Shown here in pieces: positions 7,141-16,804 of a DNA stretch of 64,000 nt (position 1 is its first letter; every line of letters begins with the position of its first letter). The position numbers and the translations under genes were made by a program. Where the stretch lies: NCBI GenBank assembly GCA_002483445.1, contig DLHY01000166.1, forward strand, positions 67,186 to 131,185, in the 5' to 3' direction. The notes under the pieces were generated by a model. It saw nothing but the letters and a program-made list of their open reading frames with translations, did not search any database and was not told the origin of the DNA. This DNA comes from Blastocatellia bacterium UBA7656. GTDB taxonomy: Bacteria; Acidobacteriota; Blastocatellia; UBA7656.

Positions 7141-10100
7141 ATGGCTCAGGATATGGACAAGGCATTGACTCACAACGGCCTTGAGTTGGCGGACTCGTCG
7201 TGGCTCATCGATGAATTGAGCCGACTGGAGCGAGTGTCTGCGAAACTCGACGACAGCCGCGCGCTCGGCGACACGCTCGAAGGAATACTTCGCGCCATGG
7301 CCGAAGCCATCGGGTCGCGTATGAATACCCTGTGCCTGATCGATGAGACAACCGGTCAACTCGTCATCGCAGCATCTACACAGTTGCCTGCGGATTTTCT
7401 GAGCGCGATTTTTCCTCAGCCCATAGGCGATGAGTCTCCCTGCTGCGGCAGAGCCGCCGCCATCGGCGACCTGATCATCATCGAAGACATGCGGGAGGAC
7501 CCTTCCTGGGAGCCTTTGCTCGAAGCGGGTGAGAAAGCCGCGCTTCGCGCTGCGTGGTCGATGCCGATCCTCGACGGCGAGGGTCGCGCGCTTGGCGCGT
7601 TCGCCTCTTACTACAACGAGCCACATCGCCCCGCCCGACAGGAAATCGATTTGGCGCGTGTCTATGCAAGGCACGCCGCGATTGCCATCGAGAACGCGCG
7701 GCTATATGACGAGTCCGAGCGCGACCGCTCCCGACTCCATTGCATACTCGATCAGATACCTTCAGGCATATTCATCGCCCGCGCGCCTGATGGCGAATTG
7801 CTGATGATGAATCGCGCAGGGATCGAGCTTGTGGGCCATATTCCCGAAGGCAGGACCCTCAAGGATTATTATGCAGGCAGCCATGTGCATAACCCTGATG
7901 GTTCGGAGGTCCCCGTCGATGAAAGGCCGCTTGCCAGCGCGCTTCGCGGCCAGCTTATACGCGACCGCGAATACTCTTACACCGGCCCTGACGGCGTGTT
8001 GCGCCATTTTTTAGTCAGCGCGGTTCCTCTGCGCTACGAGGACGGAGAGATATTCGCCGGGATGTTGATCTTCAATGACAACACCGAGCGAAAGCAGGCT
8101 CAGGAAGCTCTGCTCGCGCTCGAAGAGAGATTCTTCCTGGCATTCAACTCAAGCCCTCAATCGATGGTCATTGCCACGCTCGAAGAAGGCCGCTACATCG
8201 AGGTCAACGAATCCTACCTGCGCATGACCGGGTTCGCGCGCGAGGAAGTGATAGGCCACCGGTCTATCGATCTCAATATCTGGGTCAATCCTGAAGAACG
8301 CGCTGAGGTCGTCGAGGTTCTCAAACGCGACGGGCGAGCGCGCAACGTGGAAATCAGGTTTCGCAAAAAATCGGGCGAAGAAATGATGATGCTGTTTTCA
8401 GCGGAGTTGATAACTCTCAACGGCGAGCGGTGCCTGCTGACCGCAACTACAGACATCACCGAGCGCAAGAAATCGGAAGAAGCCCTTCGCGCTTCCGAAG
8501 AGAGATTCGCCATAGCCTTCAACGCGACCCCCGATCCGATAACCATCTCGACGCTCGTCGAAGAGCGATATCTGGATGTCAACGAATCCTTCCTGCGCGT
8601 CACCGGATACGGGCGCGATGAGATCATAGGCCGCGCAGCCTCGGAGACGGGATTCTGGGTAAACTGGCAGGAGCGCGATATGGTCACTCAGGCGCTCAAA
8701 AAAAATCGAAGGGTTCGCAATCTGGAAATCAAATATCGGGCGAAATCGGGCCGGGTGCGAACGGCTCTCATCTCGGCGCAGATAATCAACCTCGACGGGC
8801 GAGAGTGCGCGCTTGCCGTCTATAACGATATCACCGAGCGCGAGAAGGCCGCCAAAATTCAATCCGCGATTTATCGCATTTCCGAAGCGGCAAACTCCGC
8901 TGAAAATCTTCAGGCGCTCTTTCGCTCGATTCACGAAATAGTGGGCGAACTTCTCCCCGCGCAGAATTTTTACATCGCCCTCTATGACCCGATCTCCGAA
9001 GAGGTCAGCTTCCCTTATTTCGTCGACGAGCGCGACCCTCCGCCTCCGCCCAGAAAGCTCGGCAAGGGGCTTACCGAGCATGTGATTCGCATGGGCAAGC
9101 CTGTTCAGGTCATGCCTGACGGCCTTCGAGACCTGATAGATCAGGGCAAGGCCGATCTCATAGGCGCGCATTCTTCCGACTGGTTCGGAGTCCCGCTCAA
9201 AGCTCAGGGCAAAACCATCGGCGCGCTCGTGCTTCAGAGTTACAACGAAGACCTGCGCTTCGACGAGGAAGAAAAAAACATTCTGGTCTTCGTCTCCACA
9301 CAGGTCGCGATGGCCATCGAGCGCAAACGCGCCGAAGAGCAACTGCACCAGAGAGTCGAGCAGCTTCAGACTATTTATTACCTCAGTGACGCCCTGAGTC
9401 GCGCCGAAGCCATAGAAGAAATCTATGAGGAATCGCTCAACGCATTCGAACGCGCGCTGAAAGTCAATCGCTCTGCTGTGCTGTTGTTCGACCCGGACGG
9501 CGTAATTCGCTTCAAGGCATGGCACGGGCTTTCGGAAGAGTACCGCGAGAAAGTCGAGGGGCATTCGCCGTGGCTGAAAGATGAAAAGAACGCTAATCCG
9601 ATCTTCGTGCCTGATGTCGAAGAAGCGCCTGACCTTGCGGAACTCAGCGCGATCATCTGCGGCGAAGGCATAAGAGCTATGGGGTTCATTCCCCTCGTTT
9701 ATCAGGCCAGATTGCTGGGCAAGTTCATGATCTACTATGACGCGCCCCATCGCTTTACGGCTGAAGAGGCGCAGATCGCTCAGACCATAGCCAGTCATGT
9801 AGCTTTTGCAATCGAGCGCAAGAGATCGGAAGAAGCCCTTCGCGCTTCGGAAGAACGTTTCTCGAAAGCATTCAATCTCTCTCCCAACCCCATGGTGGTG
9901 CACAATCTCAGAGACGGGCGCATCGTCACAGCAAACGACAGTTACCTGCGCGCAATCGGCTACCGTCGCGAAGAAGTTCTGGGCCGCACTTCCGAAGAAC
10001 TGATGATGTGGCCCGATCGAGACCGCGAATCTTTTCTGCAACTCCTTCGCCAGCGCCGCGAGATCAAGGATTATGAAATCCAGTTTTTCACCCGCAGCCA

Positions 10101-12510
10101 GGAAGCGCGAAGGGGGCTGCTGTCGGCTGAGATCATAGAGATTGGCGGCGAAAGGTTCGTGCTTCTGGGAGTCTATGACATCACCGAGCGAATCAAGGCC
10201 GAGTCGGATCTTCGCGCTTCGGAAGAGCGGTTCTCGAAAGCCTTTCACGCCAGCCCGAATCCGATGAGCATAAATCGCTTCTACGACGGAATATACCTTG
10301 ATGTCAACGAAGCCGCGGTGAAAGCCAGCGGTTACTCGCGCGAAGAAATGATAGGCCATACGGCTGATGAGCTTGGCATCTGGGTCAATCGGCAGGAGCG
10401 CGATAAAATCCTGCGCCTTCTCAGAAGGCATCGCCTCGTCCGCGATATGGAAACCTGTTATGTGAGCAAATCGGGCGATGTGCGCGTCGTTTTGATCTCG
10501 GCTGAAATAATCGATCTCGACGGCGAGAAATGCCTGCTCTCGACTTCAAGCGATATCACTGAGCGCAAGCGCGCCGAAGAAGCCCTTCGCGCTTCGGAAG
10601 AGCGGTTCTCGAAAGCCTTCCATGCCAGTCCCGATTCGATGAGCATAGCGACGCTCGACGACGGGCGCTACATAGATGTGAACGAAGCTTTTCTGAGGCT
10701 GAACAAACTGACCCGCGAGGAAGCCATCGGCCATACGGCAACTGAGCTTGGGCTGTGGGCGGAGCCTGAGGAGCGCGTCCGCCTCGTCAAGGAATTGCGC
10801 GAGCGCGGAAGGGTTCACGAATTGGAGATGGAAGCCCTCACCCGAAGTGGCGAGAAGCGAATACTGCTGCTGTCGGGAGAAGCGATAGAAATCAGCGGCG
10901 AGCAGTGCGCGCTCATCACCGGCAACGACATCACCGAGCGCAAACGCGCCGAACAGGAGCGTGATGAATGGCTGGCCCGCGAGCAGCGCGCCCGCGGAGA
11001 AGCCGAGCGCGAGCGCATCACTCTCAATGCGGCTATCGAGCAGATGGGCGAAGGATTGATGATATTCGACGAATCGGCCAGAGTGGTGAGAGCCAACGAT
11101 CATGCCCTTCACATATTCGGATTCACGCTCGAAGAAATAACTTCGAATTCTCCTGGATCGCTGGCCGAAGGGAGGTTCAGCGACGAAGACGGGAACATCA
11201 TCCCGGTCGAAGAGCTTCCAATTCAAATCGCTCTGCGCGAGACGCAAATCATCGAGCGCCGATTGTGGTACACCCGGCCCGACGGGCAAAAGGTTCTGCT
11301 CACACATACGGCTTCGCCGTTTTTCAACGAGCGCAATCGACTGGCGGGCGCAATCGCGCTGGCCCGCGACATAACCGAACGCGAGCGCGAACACGAAAGA
11401 ACTCAGCAGGCCGACAAGCTTCGCGCCCTCGGTCAGCTTGCATCGGGCGTAGCTCACAACTTCAACAACGCTCTTGCGGCCATACTCGGCTACACACAAC
11501 TTTCTCTTCAGAAGGTCGAGAGCGCCGAGGTCGAAAAGAACCTCCAGATAATCGAGCGTTCGGCAAGAGACGCCGCCCGCATGGTCGAGCGCATACACAA
11601 TTTTTCGCGCGGCGGCTCTCTGAGAGAAGATTTCATACCGCTGCCACTGATCGAGATCGTGCGTGATGCAATCGATATGACGCGCCCGCGATGGCGCGAT
11701 GATGCTGAAGCTCTCGGCATCAAGTATGAGGTTAATCTCGACTGGCAGGCTCAGGAAACGTTGCTCGTCAGCGGCGAGCCTTCGGAATTGCGCGAAGTCT
11801 TCATCAACATAATCCTCAACGCGCTCGACGCGATGACCGCAGGCGGAGAGATTTCCATCATCGTTTCCCTCGATCAGTCAATCGCTTCCATCAGGATAGC
11901 TGACAACGGCAGCGGCATGACGGAAGAAGTCAAGCGGCGCATATTCGAACCGTTCTTCACCACGAAAGGAATGCTCGGCCTGGGGATGGGACTTAGCGAA
12001 AGCTACCGGATAGTGGAGCGGCACGGCGGGCGCATCGAGGTTGAAAGTCAGGCGGGACAAGGCACCACATTTACGGTCTCGCTGCCTGTGATTCAACCGC
12101 GCGCAGTCGAAGCGGTGATCGAAGAGGCGGATTCGCCCGCCCAATCTGCGCGCATTTTAGTCATCGACGACGAGGTGAATGTGCGCAGTGTGCTTGCGGA
12201 GATGCTGGCCCGACAGGGCCACGAGGTGATGGAAGCCTCAAGCTCGGAAGCAGGGCTTGTTATGATCGATGAACGGGATTTCGATGTGGTGTTTACGGAC
12301 CTCGCCATGCCGAAAATCGATGGCATAGCGACGGCGACTCGCATAAAAGCTCGACATCCAATGATGAAGGTGGTGTTGATGAGCGGCTACGGAGCCGACA
12401 AAATCCAGGAACTCGTCGGAGACAGCCTGATCATCGATGCAGCGATAACGAAACCATTCCGTCTGGCCGCAATTCAAAAAGTCATGAACCGGGTGATGCG
12501 CAAAACCTGA
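7141..12510 (+). CDS. multi-PAS/GAF hybrid sensor histidine kinase with receiver domain
   Basis: A 1789-residue signalling protein with no clear membrane segment, so probably cytoplasmic. Rough domain order: GAF (20-185), three PAS domains (200-570), two GAF domains (580-890), four PAS domains (900-1410), HisKA with ALGQLASGVAHNFNNALAAI (phospho-acceptor His1439), HATPase with NALDAM, DNGSGM and GLGMGLS, then a receiver domain (about 1665-1789) with acidic pair VIDDE and acceptor Asp1720 in VVFTDLAMP. Several PAS domains begin with almost the same sequence (ALRASEERFSKAFHASP), showing recent internal duplication. The fused receiver suggests a phosphorelay to an unlinked partner; no output gene lies nearby. 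The ATG at 7141 lacks an obvious ribosome site; the ATG at 7153 is an alternative. Confidence 0.93.
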   Translation: MAQDMDKALTHNGLELADSSWLIDELSRLERVSAKLDDSRALGDTLEGILRAMAEAIGSRMNTLCLIDETTGQLVIAASTQLPADFLSAIFPQPIGDESPCCGRAAAIGDLIIIEDMREDPSWEPLLEAGEKAALRAAWSMPILDGEGRALGAFASYYNEPHRPARQEIDLARVYARHAAIAIENARLYDESERDRSRLHCILDQIPSGIFIARAPDGELLMMNRAGIELVGHIPEGRTLKDYYAGSHVHNPDGSEVPVDERPLASALRGQLIRDREYSYTGPDGVLRHFLVSAVPLRYEDGEIFAGMLIFNDNTERKQAQEALLALEERFFLAFNSSPQSMVIATLEEGRYIEVNESYLRMTGFAREEVIGHRSIDLNIWVNPEERAEVVEVLKRDGRARNVEIRFRKKSGEEMMMLFSAELITLNGERCLLTATTDITERKKSEEALRASEERFAIAFNATPDPITISTLVEERYLDVNESFLRVTGYGRDEIIGRAASETGFWVNWQERDMVTQALKKNRRVRNLEIKYRAKSGRVRTALISAQIINLDGRECALAVYNDITEREKAAKIQSAIYRISEAANSAENLQALFRSIHEIVGELLPAQNFYIALYDPISEEVSFPYFVDERDPPPPPRKLGKGLTEHVIRMGKPVQVMPDGLRDLIDQGKADLIGAHSSDWFGVPLKAQGKTIGALVLQSYNEDLRFDEEEKNILVFVSTQVAMAIERKRAEEQLHQRVEQLQTIYYLSDALSRAEAIEEIYEESLNAFERALKVNRSAVLLFDPDGVIRFKAWHGLSEEYREKVEGHSPWLKDEKNANPIFVPDVEEAPDLAELSAIICGEGIRAMGFIPLVYQARLLGKFMIYYDAPHRFTAEEAQIAQTIASHVAFAIERKRSEEALRASEERFSKAFNLSPNPMVVHNLRDGRIVTANDSYLRAIGYRREEVLGRTSEELMMWPDRDRESFLQLLRQRREIKDYEIQFFTRSQEARRGLLSAEIIEIGGERFVLLGVYDITERIKAESDLRASEERFSKAFHASPNPMSINRFYDGIYLDVNEAAVKASGYSREEMIGHTADELGIWVNRQERDKILRLLRRHRLVRDMETCYVSKSGDVRVVLISAEIIDLDGEKCLLSTSSDITERKRAEEALRASEERFSKAFHASPDSMSIATLDDGRYIDVNEAFLRLNKLTREEAIGHTATELGLWAEPEERVRLVKELRERGRVHELEMEALTRSGEKRILLLSGEAIEISGEQCALITGNDITERKRAEQERDEWLAREQRARGEAERERITLNAAIEQMGEGLMIFDESARVVRANDHALHIFGFTLEEITSNSPGSLAEGRFSDEDGNIIPVEELPIQIALRETQIIERRLWYTRPDGQKVLLTHTASPFFNERNRLAGAIALARDITEREREHERTQQADKLRALGQLASGVAHNFNNALAAILGYTQLSLQKVESAEVEKNLQIIERSARDAARMVERIHNFSRGGSLREDFIPLPLIEIVRDAIDMTRPRWRDDAEALGIKYEVNLDWQAQETLLVSGEPSELREVFINIILNALDAMTAGGEISIIVSLDQSIASIRIADNGSGMTEEVKRRIFEPFFTTKGMLGLGMGLSESYRIVERHGGRIEVESQAGQGTTFTVSLPVIQPRAVEAVIEEADSPAQSARILVIDDEVNVRSVLAEMLARQGHEVMEASSSEAGLVMIDERDFDVVFTDLAMPKIDGIATATRIKARHPMMKVVLMSGYGADKIQELVGDSLIIDAAITKPFRLAAIQKVMNRVMRKT

Positions 12511-12545
12511 AGCGTCTTTCGCCCGTTGCAAACATCGCCGAACCT

Positions 12546-13601
12546 TCACGCTTCACGCATCACACTTTCAATCTCAACAGGCATCGGTGACCTGAACTCC
12601 AGCCACTCGCCTGTCGCCGGGTGATGAAAAGCCAGCCTGCAGGCGTGCAGGCACAACCTGACGCAGGGGACAGAGGACAGGGAACAGGGAACAGAGGCGG
12701 TTTGTGTTCGATCATACCCGCGCCCGCCAGTTGTTTCATCGCCCGTTTTTTCCTCAACTGCGCATATCTCACCCTGTCCCCTGTCCCCTGTCCCCTGTCC
12801 CCTGCCATAAAGTTCGTCGCCTAGAATCGGATGTCCGATGTATGCCGAGTGGATGCGCAACTGATTGGTGCGGCCCGTGACCGGCTCCATCTCGACGAGC
12901 GTAAGCGCAGGCTTTCTTTCTCGAACGAGGAATCGTGTTTCGGCCTCTCTCCCGTTTTCCATCACTCCCCAGCGAGGTCGCCTCTCCGCATCGCGGCCTA
13001 TGGGAGCGATGATCGATCCTCTATCTTCGCTCATCTCTCCGCGCACTATTGCGAGGTATCGTTTTTCAACCATGCGTCGCTGAAAATGGCGCGAGAGGGT
13101 CTGCAAAGCGCGGGCGGTTTTTGCCACGACCATCAGCCCCGATGTCGCGCGGTCGAGACGATGAGTGATTCCGGGCCGGATGAGCGAATGCTCCTCGCCG
13201 TGAGCCGGGGCTTCGATGGAAGAGTCGAAAAAATCTTTATTGAAATGATAAGTGAGCGCGTTTGCCAGTGTGCCGGTCTTCACTCCGAGGGTCGGATGAA
13301 CTAGCAAGCCTGAAGGCTTGACCACGACGATCAGGTGTTGGTCTTCGTGGAGAATTTCCAACGGAATCGGAGAAGGACTCATCGCGGTAGGGCCGAGGTC
13401 TTCGACTGTTATTTCTATCAGGTCTCCCGCTGCGGTGCGCCAGCCGCTTTGCGCCACTGTGCGGTTTACAAGACACGCGCCCCCCGCGACCAGTCGGGCT
13501 ATTCGCATACGAGTAAGCACACCGAAGCGCGAGGCGAGGAATTCATCTATCCGCTGTCCCGCCGTCTCCTGGGTTATGAGAAACCGGAATGAGTGATTCA
13601 T
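12546..13601 (-). CDS. RluA/RluD family pseudouridine synthase with repeat insertion
   Basis: A 351-residue enzyme that isomerises specific uridines in ribosomal RNA to pseudouridine. An S4 RNA-binding domain covers residues about 12-60 (QRIDEFLASRFGVLTRMRIA). The catalytic motif HRLDRATSG, with its aspartate, lies near residue 145, and TGRTNQLRIH is the downstream family motif. It is odd that between GDELYG and RLCLHACRLAFHHP, where relatives have a short loop, there are about 48 low-complexity residues (GRGQGTGDRGQGE ... TASVPCSLSSVPC). These are encoded by a tandem-repeat inverted pair of the kind otherwise seen between genes. The reading frame is kept through it. The insert falls in a loop before the last strands, so the enzyme may still work. 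RluD or a paralogue cannot be told apart from sequence alone. Confidence 0.9.
   Translation of the reverse strand: MNHSFRFLITQETAGQRIDEFLASRFGVLTRMRIARLVAGGACLVNRTVAQSGWRTAAGDLIEITVEDLGPTAMSPSPIPLEILHEDQHLIVVVKPSGLLVHPTLGVKTGTLANALTYHFNKDFFDSSIEAPAHGEEHSLIRPGITHRLDRATSGLMVVAKTARALQTLSRHFQRRMVEKRYLAIVRGEMSEDRGSIIAPIGRDAERRPRWGVMENGREAETRFLVRERKPALTLVEMEPVTGRTNQLRIHSAYIGHPILGDELYGRGQGTGDRGQGEICAVEEKTGDETTGGRGYDRTQTASVPCSLSSVPCVRLCLHACRLAFHHPATGEWLEFRSPMPVEIESVMREA
12662..12808. repeat. inverted tandem-repeat element inside a coding sequence (ACAGGGG type)
   Basis: Left arm 12662-12697 (units GGGGACAGAGGACAGGGAACAG) and right arm about 12773-12807 (CCCTGTCC repeated) are reverse complements around a 75-base centre. 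The whole unit lies in frame inside the pseudouridine synthase gene. Confidence 0.8.
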
Positions 13602-13611
13602 TTTTTGAAAG

Positions 13612-13870
13612 TGACAGGTGATGGGTGACAGGAAAGGGCTGATCCCTTCTCCTCCGAAAAAATCTATAGAGTCCAGAGAGTCTTGAGAGTCCGAACCCTC
13701 GATTGTTTTTCATACTTTCCGCGCGTCGTCTCTGACGAAAGGGATGACTCCTGAGAAAACGTACAGCGGGCTGCCAGCCTGCTGTATTTCAAATTTTCAT
13801 ACTTTCCGCGCGTGAACAGGCTGGCCGACGGTTCTACCAGGCGACTCCACACTCATCACCGATCACTTTC
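13612..13870. repeat. nested intergenic repeat: tandem arms around a CTG-C-CAG hairpin
   Basis: An outer pair TGACAGGTGATGGGTGACAG (about 13612-13632) and TCATCACCGATCACTTT (about 13853-13870) flanks a palindrome with arms ACAGCGGGCTG / CAGCCTGCTGT (13763-13785). CATACTTTCCGCGCG occurs twice in it, near 13710 and 13799. The same CGCGCGGAAAGTA module lies beside a related hairpin at 36206. Confidence 0.6.
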
Positions 13871-13875
13871 AGATT

Positions 13876-15978
13876 CTACTCGTTGCGGGTGAATAGAAAC
13901 AGGCGAATGCTCTTGTCGAGATTGACGACTCGTATAAACGAGGTCGAGCCGACCGGCAAGGCTTCCGATATGCTTCGCCCGTCACTCAACTTGCCCTTCT
14001 GCAAAACCTGCCTGCCGTCTTTTTTGAACTTGGCCTCTTTTTTGAATGTCAGGCACGCTGCCGACCCTGGGGCGATGACTTCGACGTGATCGACGAATTT
14101 CATGCCGCTGCCGTTGATCTTCATCGCGCCTCCGACTCTCACAGAAGTTATGACGGGTACGGTGGCGATGTTTTCAGTAAGGTCTGGCAGGGTCACTATC
14201 AGAACAGAATTATCCGGCTCTCCGACTGCGACATAAGCCGTCGCTTTGCCGCCTACTCGCGCGCAGGCCACATCGCGGGTATTGGCGGCGTAAGGAACGA
14301 GCGAAGGCACCATAGCCGCCGAAATGTGCGGCGAGGAAATGACCTGATCTATTCGGGAATCGATTGCGCCGATTATCCCCAGTCCATCGTTCGTGAACAC
14401 GAGCGCAGGCCCCGATGCGAAAGAGGCGATTCCGAAAGGCCCGCCTCCGCCATCGGGGCTGCCTGCGGGCGTGCCTCGCGTGGCGTCATCTCTGATCTCG
14501 CGGGCGAACTCATCGCGACAGGTGTCTATCTCGATGATGTGATCGGAAGCTGTAACGGGCGGCGGCGGATGAACTATCGTGTTCGGATCGCGCATCGTCA
14601 CATACAGGTTTCCGTTGAGAGGCGAAAGCGCCGCGCGCCACGGCGCAGGCAGTCGCTCCGGGTGAGATTGAGGCGCGATCTCTGAGGCGGAGAGGTTGCC
14701 GATAATTTTTATCACCTGATCTGTGCGGGTATTGATGATCGAAATGGAGCTTTCGCCGAAGTTGGTGACGTAGAGTTTTCCGCCGTCTATCGAGAGCGCG
14801 CAACTCGACGGATTGACTCCCACGGGTATGCTGCGCAATCGCTCATTGGTCGCCGTGTTGATTACATCGACTGTGTTTGCCCCCCCGCACGGCACATAGA
14901 GTTTCGATCCGTCCGCAAGTATCGCCGGAAATCCCGGCCCTTTGTTTACGTTGATCTGAGCCGTTTGAGCGAAAGAGCCGTCAGCTTGTTTCACAAGCAC
15001 AGCGACGCGACCCGGCCCGACGGCTGAGTAATCGACTGGCATTTCTCTGGTCGGGACCGTGTTCGATCCGAACAGAGTCACATAAGCGCGAGCGCCGTCG
15101 GGTCGTATGGCGACGCCGAACGGGCCATCGGGCGTCCCTGCGGGGCCATCGCCCACCGCGAGATTGCGAAAAGACTCATCCCCGGTTTTTATTATCGTCA
15201 CGTTGTCCGAAGCAAAGTTTGCGACTATCGCTTCGGTAGCGGCGTTGTTGACCGCCACAGACCACGGCTCGACCGCCTGCGAATCGTGAAGGGTGGTTTT
15301 TATCGCCATAGCATCTGCGGGGTCGGACTCTATTGTGGCGCGGATGAGGAAGCTGCCCGGATCGCAGATGCCCGGAGCCATTCCCTCTCGAACCGTTCGC
15401 CACGTTGCGCCCGCATCGAGCGTGAAATAAGACTCCGATCCTGTCGGATTGGATTTTCCTGCCGCGTCGAACAGCGCGGGAAAGTCCGCCACGCCTGTGA
15501 GGTCAATCGCGCCGATGACGAAGCTCCCGGATGCGAGCTTCAGCGGCGAGACCAGATTGAAAGTCATAAACGTATCGCCGCCTCGAACGCGACCCGTGAA
15601 CGCGGCAACAGGTTGCTGACCATTTGAAGGCCCGTCGTTCTCCGCATCGACGAAAACAACTATGCGAAATGTTAGATCAGGTTCTATGAGTTGGTTTGCG
15701 CGATTGAATCCTATGGTGATCGAACGCAGAGTCGCGGGATAGGTTGCCGGGGTGAGCTTGTTGACCCAGCCGAATCCTGCAACGACAGGGTTGCCCGCGC
15801 CGAGAGCGCACCGGGCCACGCCGTCATCTATGGAAAGTTCCGTGAGCGTTCCTGCCGGTTCGATGGTCTGCGCCGTGGCTGTCGAAAGCGGGCGCCGGGG
15901 AGCGAGCGATGCGGCGAGAATGAGGGCGATGATTATAGCAAGCGCGAATAAGCGCGCCTGAGCAAAAGTCGATTTCAT
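13876..15978 (-). CDS. secreted YVTN/NHL-type beta-propeller protein
   Basis: A 700-residue exported protein. It begins MKSTFAQARLFALAIIIALILAA, a signal peptide probably cleaved near residue 37. After an N-terminal domain of about 200 residues come repeats of the YVTN beta-propeller type, e.g. KLYVTNFGESSISIINTRT and NERLRSIPVGVNPSSCALS, at about residues 240-600. The C-terminal part (VGGAMKINGSGMKFVDHVEV) resembles an IPT/TIG immunoglobulin-like domain. Such propellers bind ligands or partners; no enzymatic residues can be proposed. It stands alone between the pseudouridine synthase and a degraded restriction locus. Confidence 0.75.
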   Translation of the reverse strand: MKSTFAQARLFALAIIIALILAASLAPRRPLSTATAQTIEPAGTLTELSIDDGVARCALGAGNPVVAGFGWVNKLTPATYPATLRSITIGFNRANQLIEPDLTFRIVVFVDAENDGPSNGQQPVAAFTGRVRGGDTFMTFNLVSPLKLASGSFVIGAIDLTGVADFPALFDAAGKSNPTGSESYFTLDAGATWRTVREGMAPGICDPGSFLIRATIESDPADAMAIKTTLHDSQAVEPWSVAVNNAATEAIVANFASDNVTIIKTGDESFRNLAVGDGPAGTPDGPFGVAIRPDGARAYVTLFGSNTVPTREMPVDYSAVGPGRVAVLVKQADGSFAQTAQINVNKGPGFPAILADGSKLYVPCGGANTVDVINTATNERLRSIPVGVNPSSCALSIDGGKLYVTNFGESSISIINTRTDQVIKIIGNLSASEIAPQSHPERLPAPWRAALSPLNGNLYVTMRDPNTIVHPPPPVTASDHIIEIDTCRDEFAREIRDDATRGTPAGSPDGGGGPFGIASFASGPALVFTNDGLGIIGAIDSRIDQVISSPHISAAMVPSLVPYAANTRDVACARVGGKATAYVAVGEPDNSVLIVTLPDLTENIATVPVITSVRVGGAMKINGSGMKFVDHVEVIAPGSAACLTFKKEAKFKKDGRQVLQKGKLSDGRSISEALPVGSTSFIRVVNLDKSIRLFLFTRNE

Positions 15979-16345
15979 AACGTCACCTGCAAGGAGTCAA
16001 AACTCCTGTTTCAACGGGAGAGGTTAAAATATCTTTCGGGCCGCAGCGATTTGAGATGAATTTTCAAAGCACACCTTATGCCAGTTCGCCGCACTGCTCA
16101 CTCTCGCTCTCTTTTGAATGATAAGCACCAGCGCCTCTGCGTCTTTGCGGGTTGAGGCGTGAAGCAAGCTGAAACTTTTTCGGTAAATCTGGCTACCGAT
16201 TTGCCAGTCGCGATGGAAACAAAGTATCGGGAGTGGAAATTCAGTGGTCAGCCGTCGCGTCATTGACGATCAGGTGCGCTTCTTCGCCGCCCGAAGGATC
16301 ACAACCTGAAGAGCGCGTGGGAACGAATGAGAGGCGCGGAAATGG
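15979..16345. other. intergenic stretch without a convincing gene
   Basis: This holds no convincing coding region. A hairpin-forming stretch with arms GGTAAATC / GATTTGCC lies at about 16180-16206, and GCGCCTCTGCGTCTTTGCGG-like sequence, similar to short dispersed repeats of other bacteria, lies near 16130-16150. Confidence 0.4.
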
Positions 16346-16726
16346 TCAGGATACCCAAGCCTCAGATAATGTCTCAGCCTGTTGCAACACAAGCTCTACA
16401 GCCCGCTTTTCCATATCGGGCGGATATTTGTGCTTGCGTAGAATGCGCTTCACCAGCAAGCGTAGCCGCGCCCTTACCGTTTCTCTAACAAACCAGTCAA
16501 CCGAAATGTTTCTTCGCAGGCTCTCCGTGAGTTCGACAGCAATCCTTCTTAGCGTCTCGTCTCCGAGTTCGCGGACTGCGGATTCGTTGGTTTCCAGCGC
16601 GGCATAAAATGAAAGCTCTTCATCCCTCAGCCTCAGATCATCGCCCCGGCGCGCAGCCTCGTTGAATCGCTTGGCCATTTCCGCTTCGCTCATATCGCGC
16701 CGCTTTTCTATCGAACTATTGAAATA
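16346..16726 (-). pseudogene. hsdR: type I restriction endonuclease subunit R, C-terminal remnant
   Basis: Only the last 115 or so residues remain. SEAEMAKRFNEAARRGDD, LRDEELSFYAALE, LGDETLRRIAVELTES and VRARLRLLVKRILRKHKYPPD match the C-terminal helical domain of HsdR proteins (DUF3387). The nuclease and helicase parts, normally several hundred residues, are absent. The remnant starts immediately next to a REP element (16727) and an in-frame stop (TAG) sits just before its first methionine. The remnant cannot be functional. It marks the far end of a type I restriction locus whose middle was lost or replaced when the REP/transposase unit settled. Confidence 0.75.
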
Positions 16727-16804
16727 CGGCGTTCAGAGTACCGACTTTAGTCGGAGGGCGTAAAAATTCAAGCTTTCCGGCTAAAGCCGGTACTCTGAAC
16801 ACCG
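16727..16804. repeat. REP inverted pair, downstream of the RAYT gene
   Basis: Two 28-base arms (16727-16754 and 16777-16804) face each other. Each has a head GTTCAGAGTA followed by a small hairpin: CCGACTTTAGTCGG on the left and CCGGCTTTAGCCGG (read on the other strand) on the right. The transposase stop codon is the next base, 16805. Confidence 0.85.

Noticed and set aside
8398..10431. A 677-codon open frame on the minus strand inside the histidine kinase gene
   Set aside because: It lies opposite a kinase gene with clear domains; the long frame is a side effect of biased codon use in GC-rich DNA, and the product has no recognisable domain.
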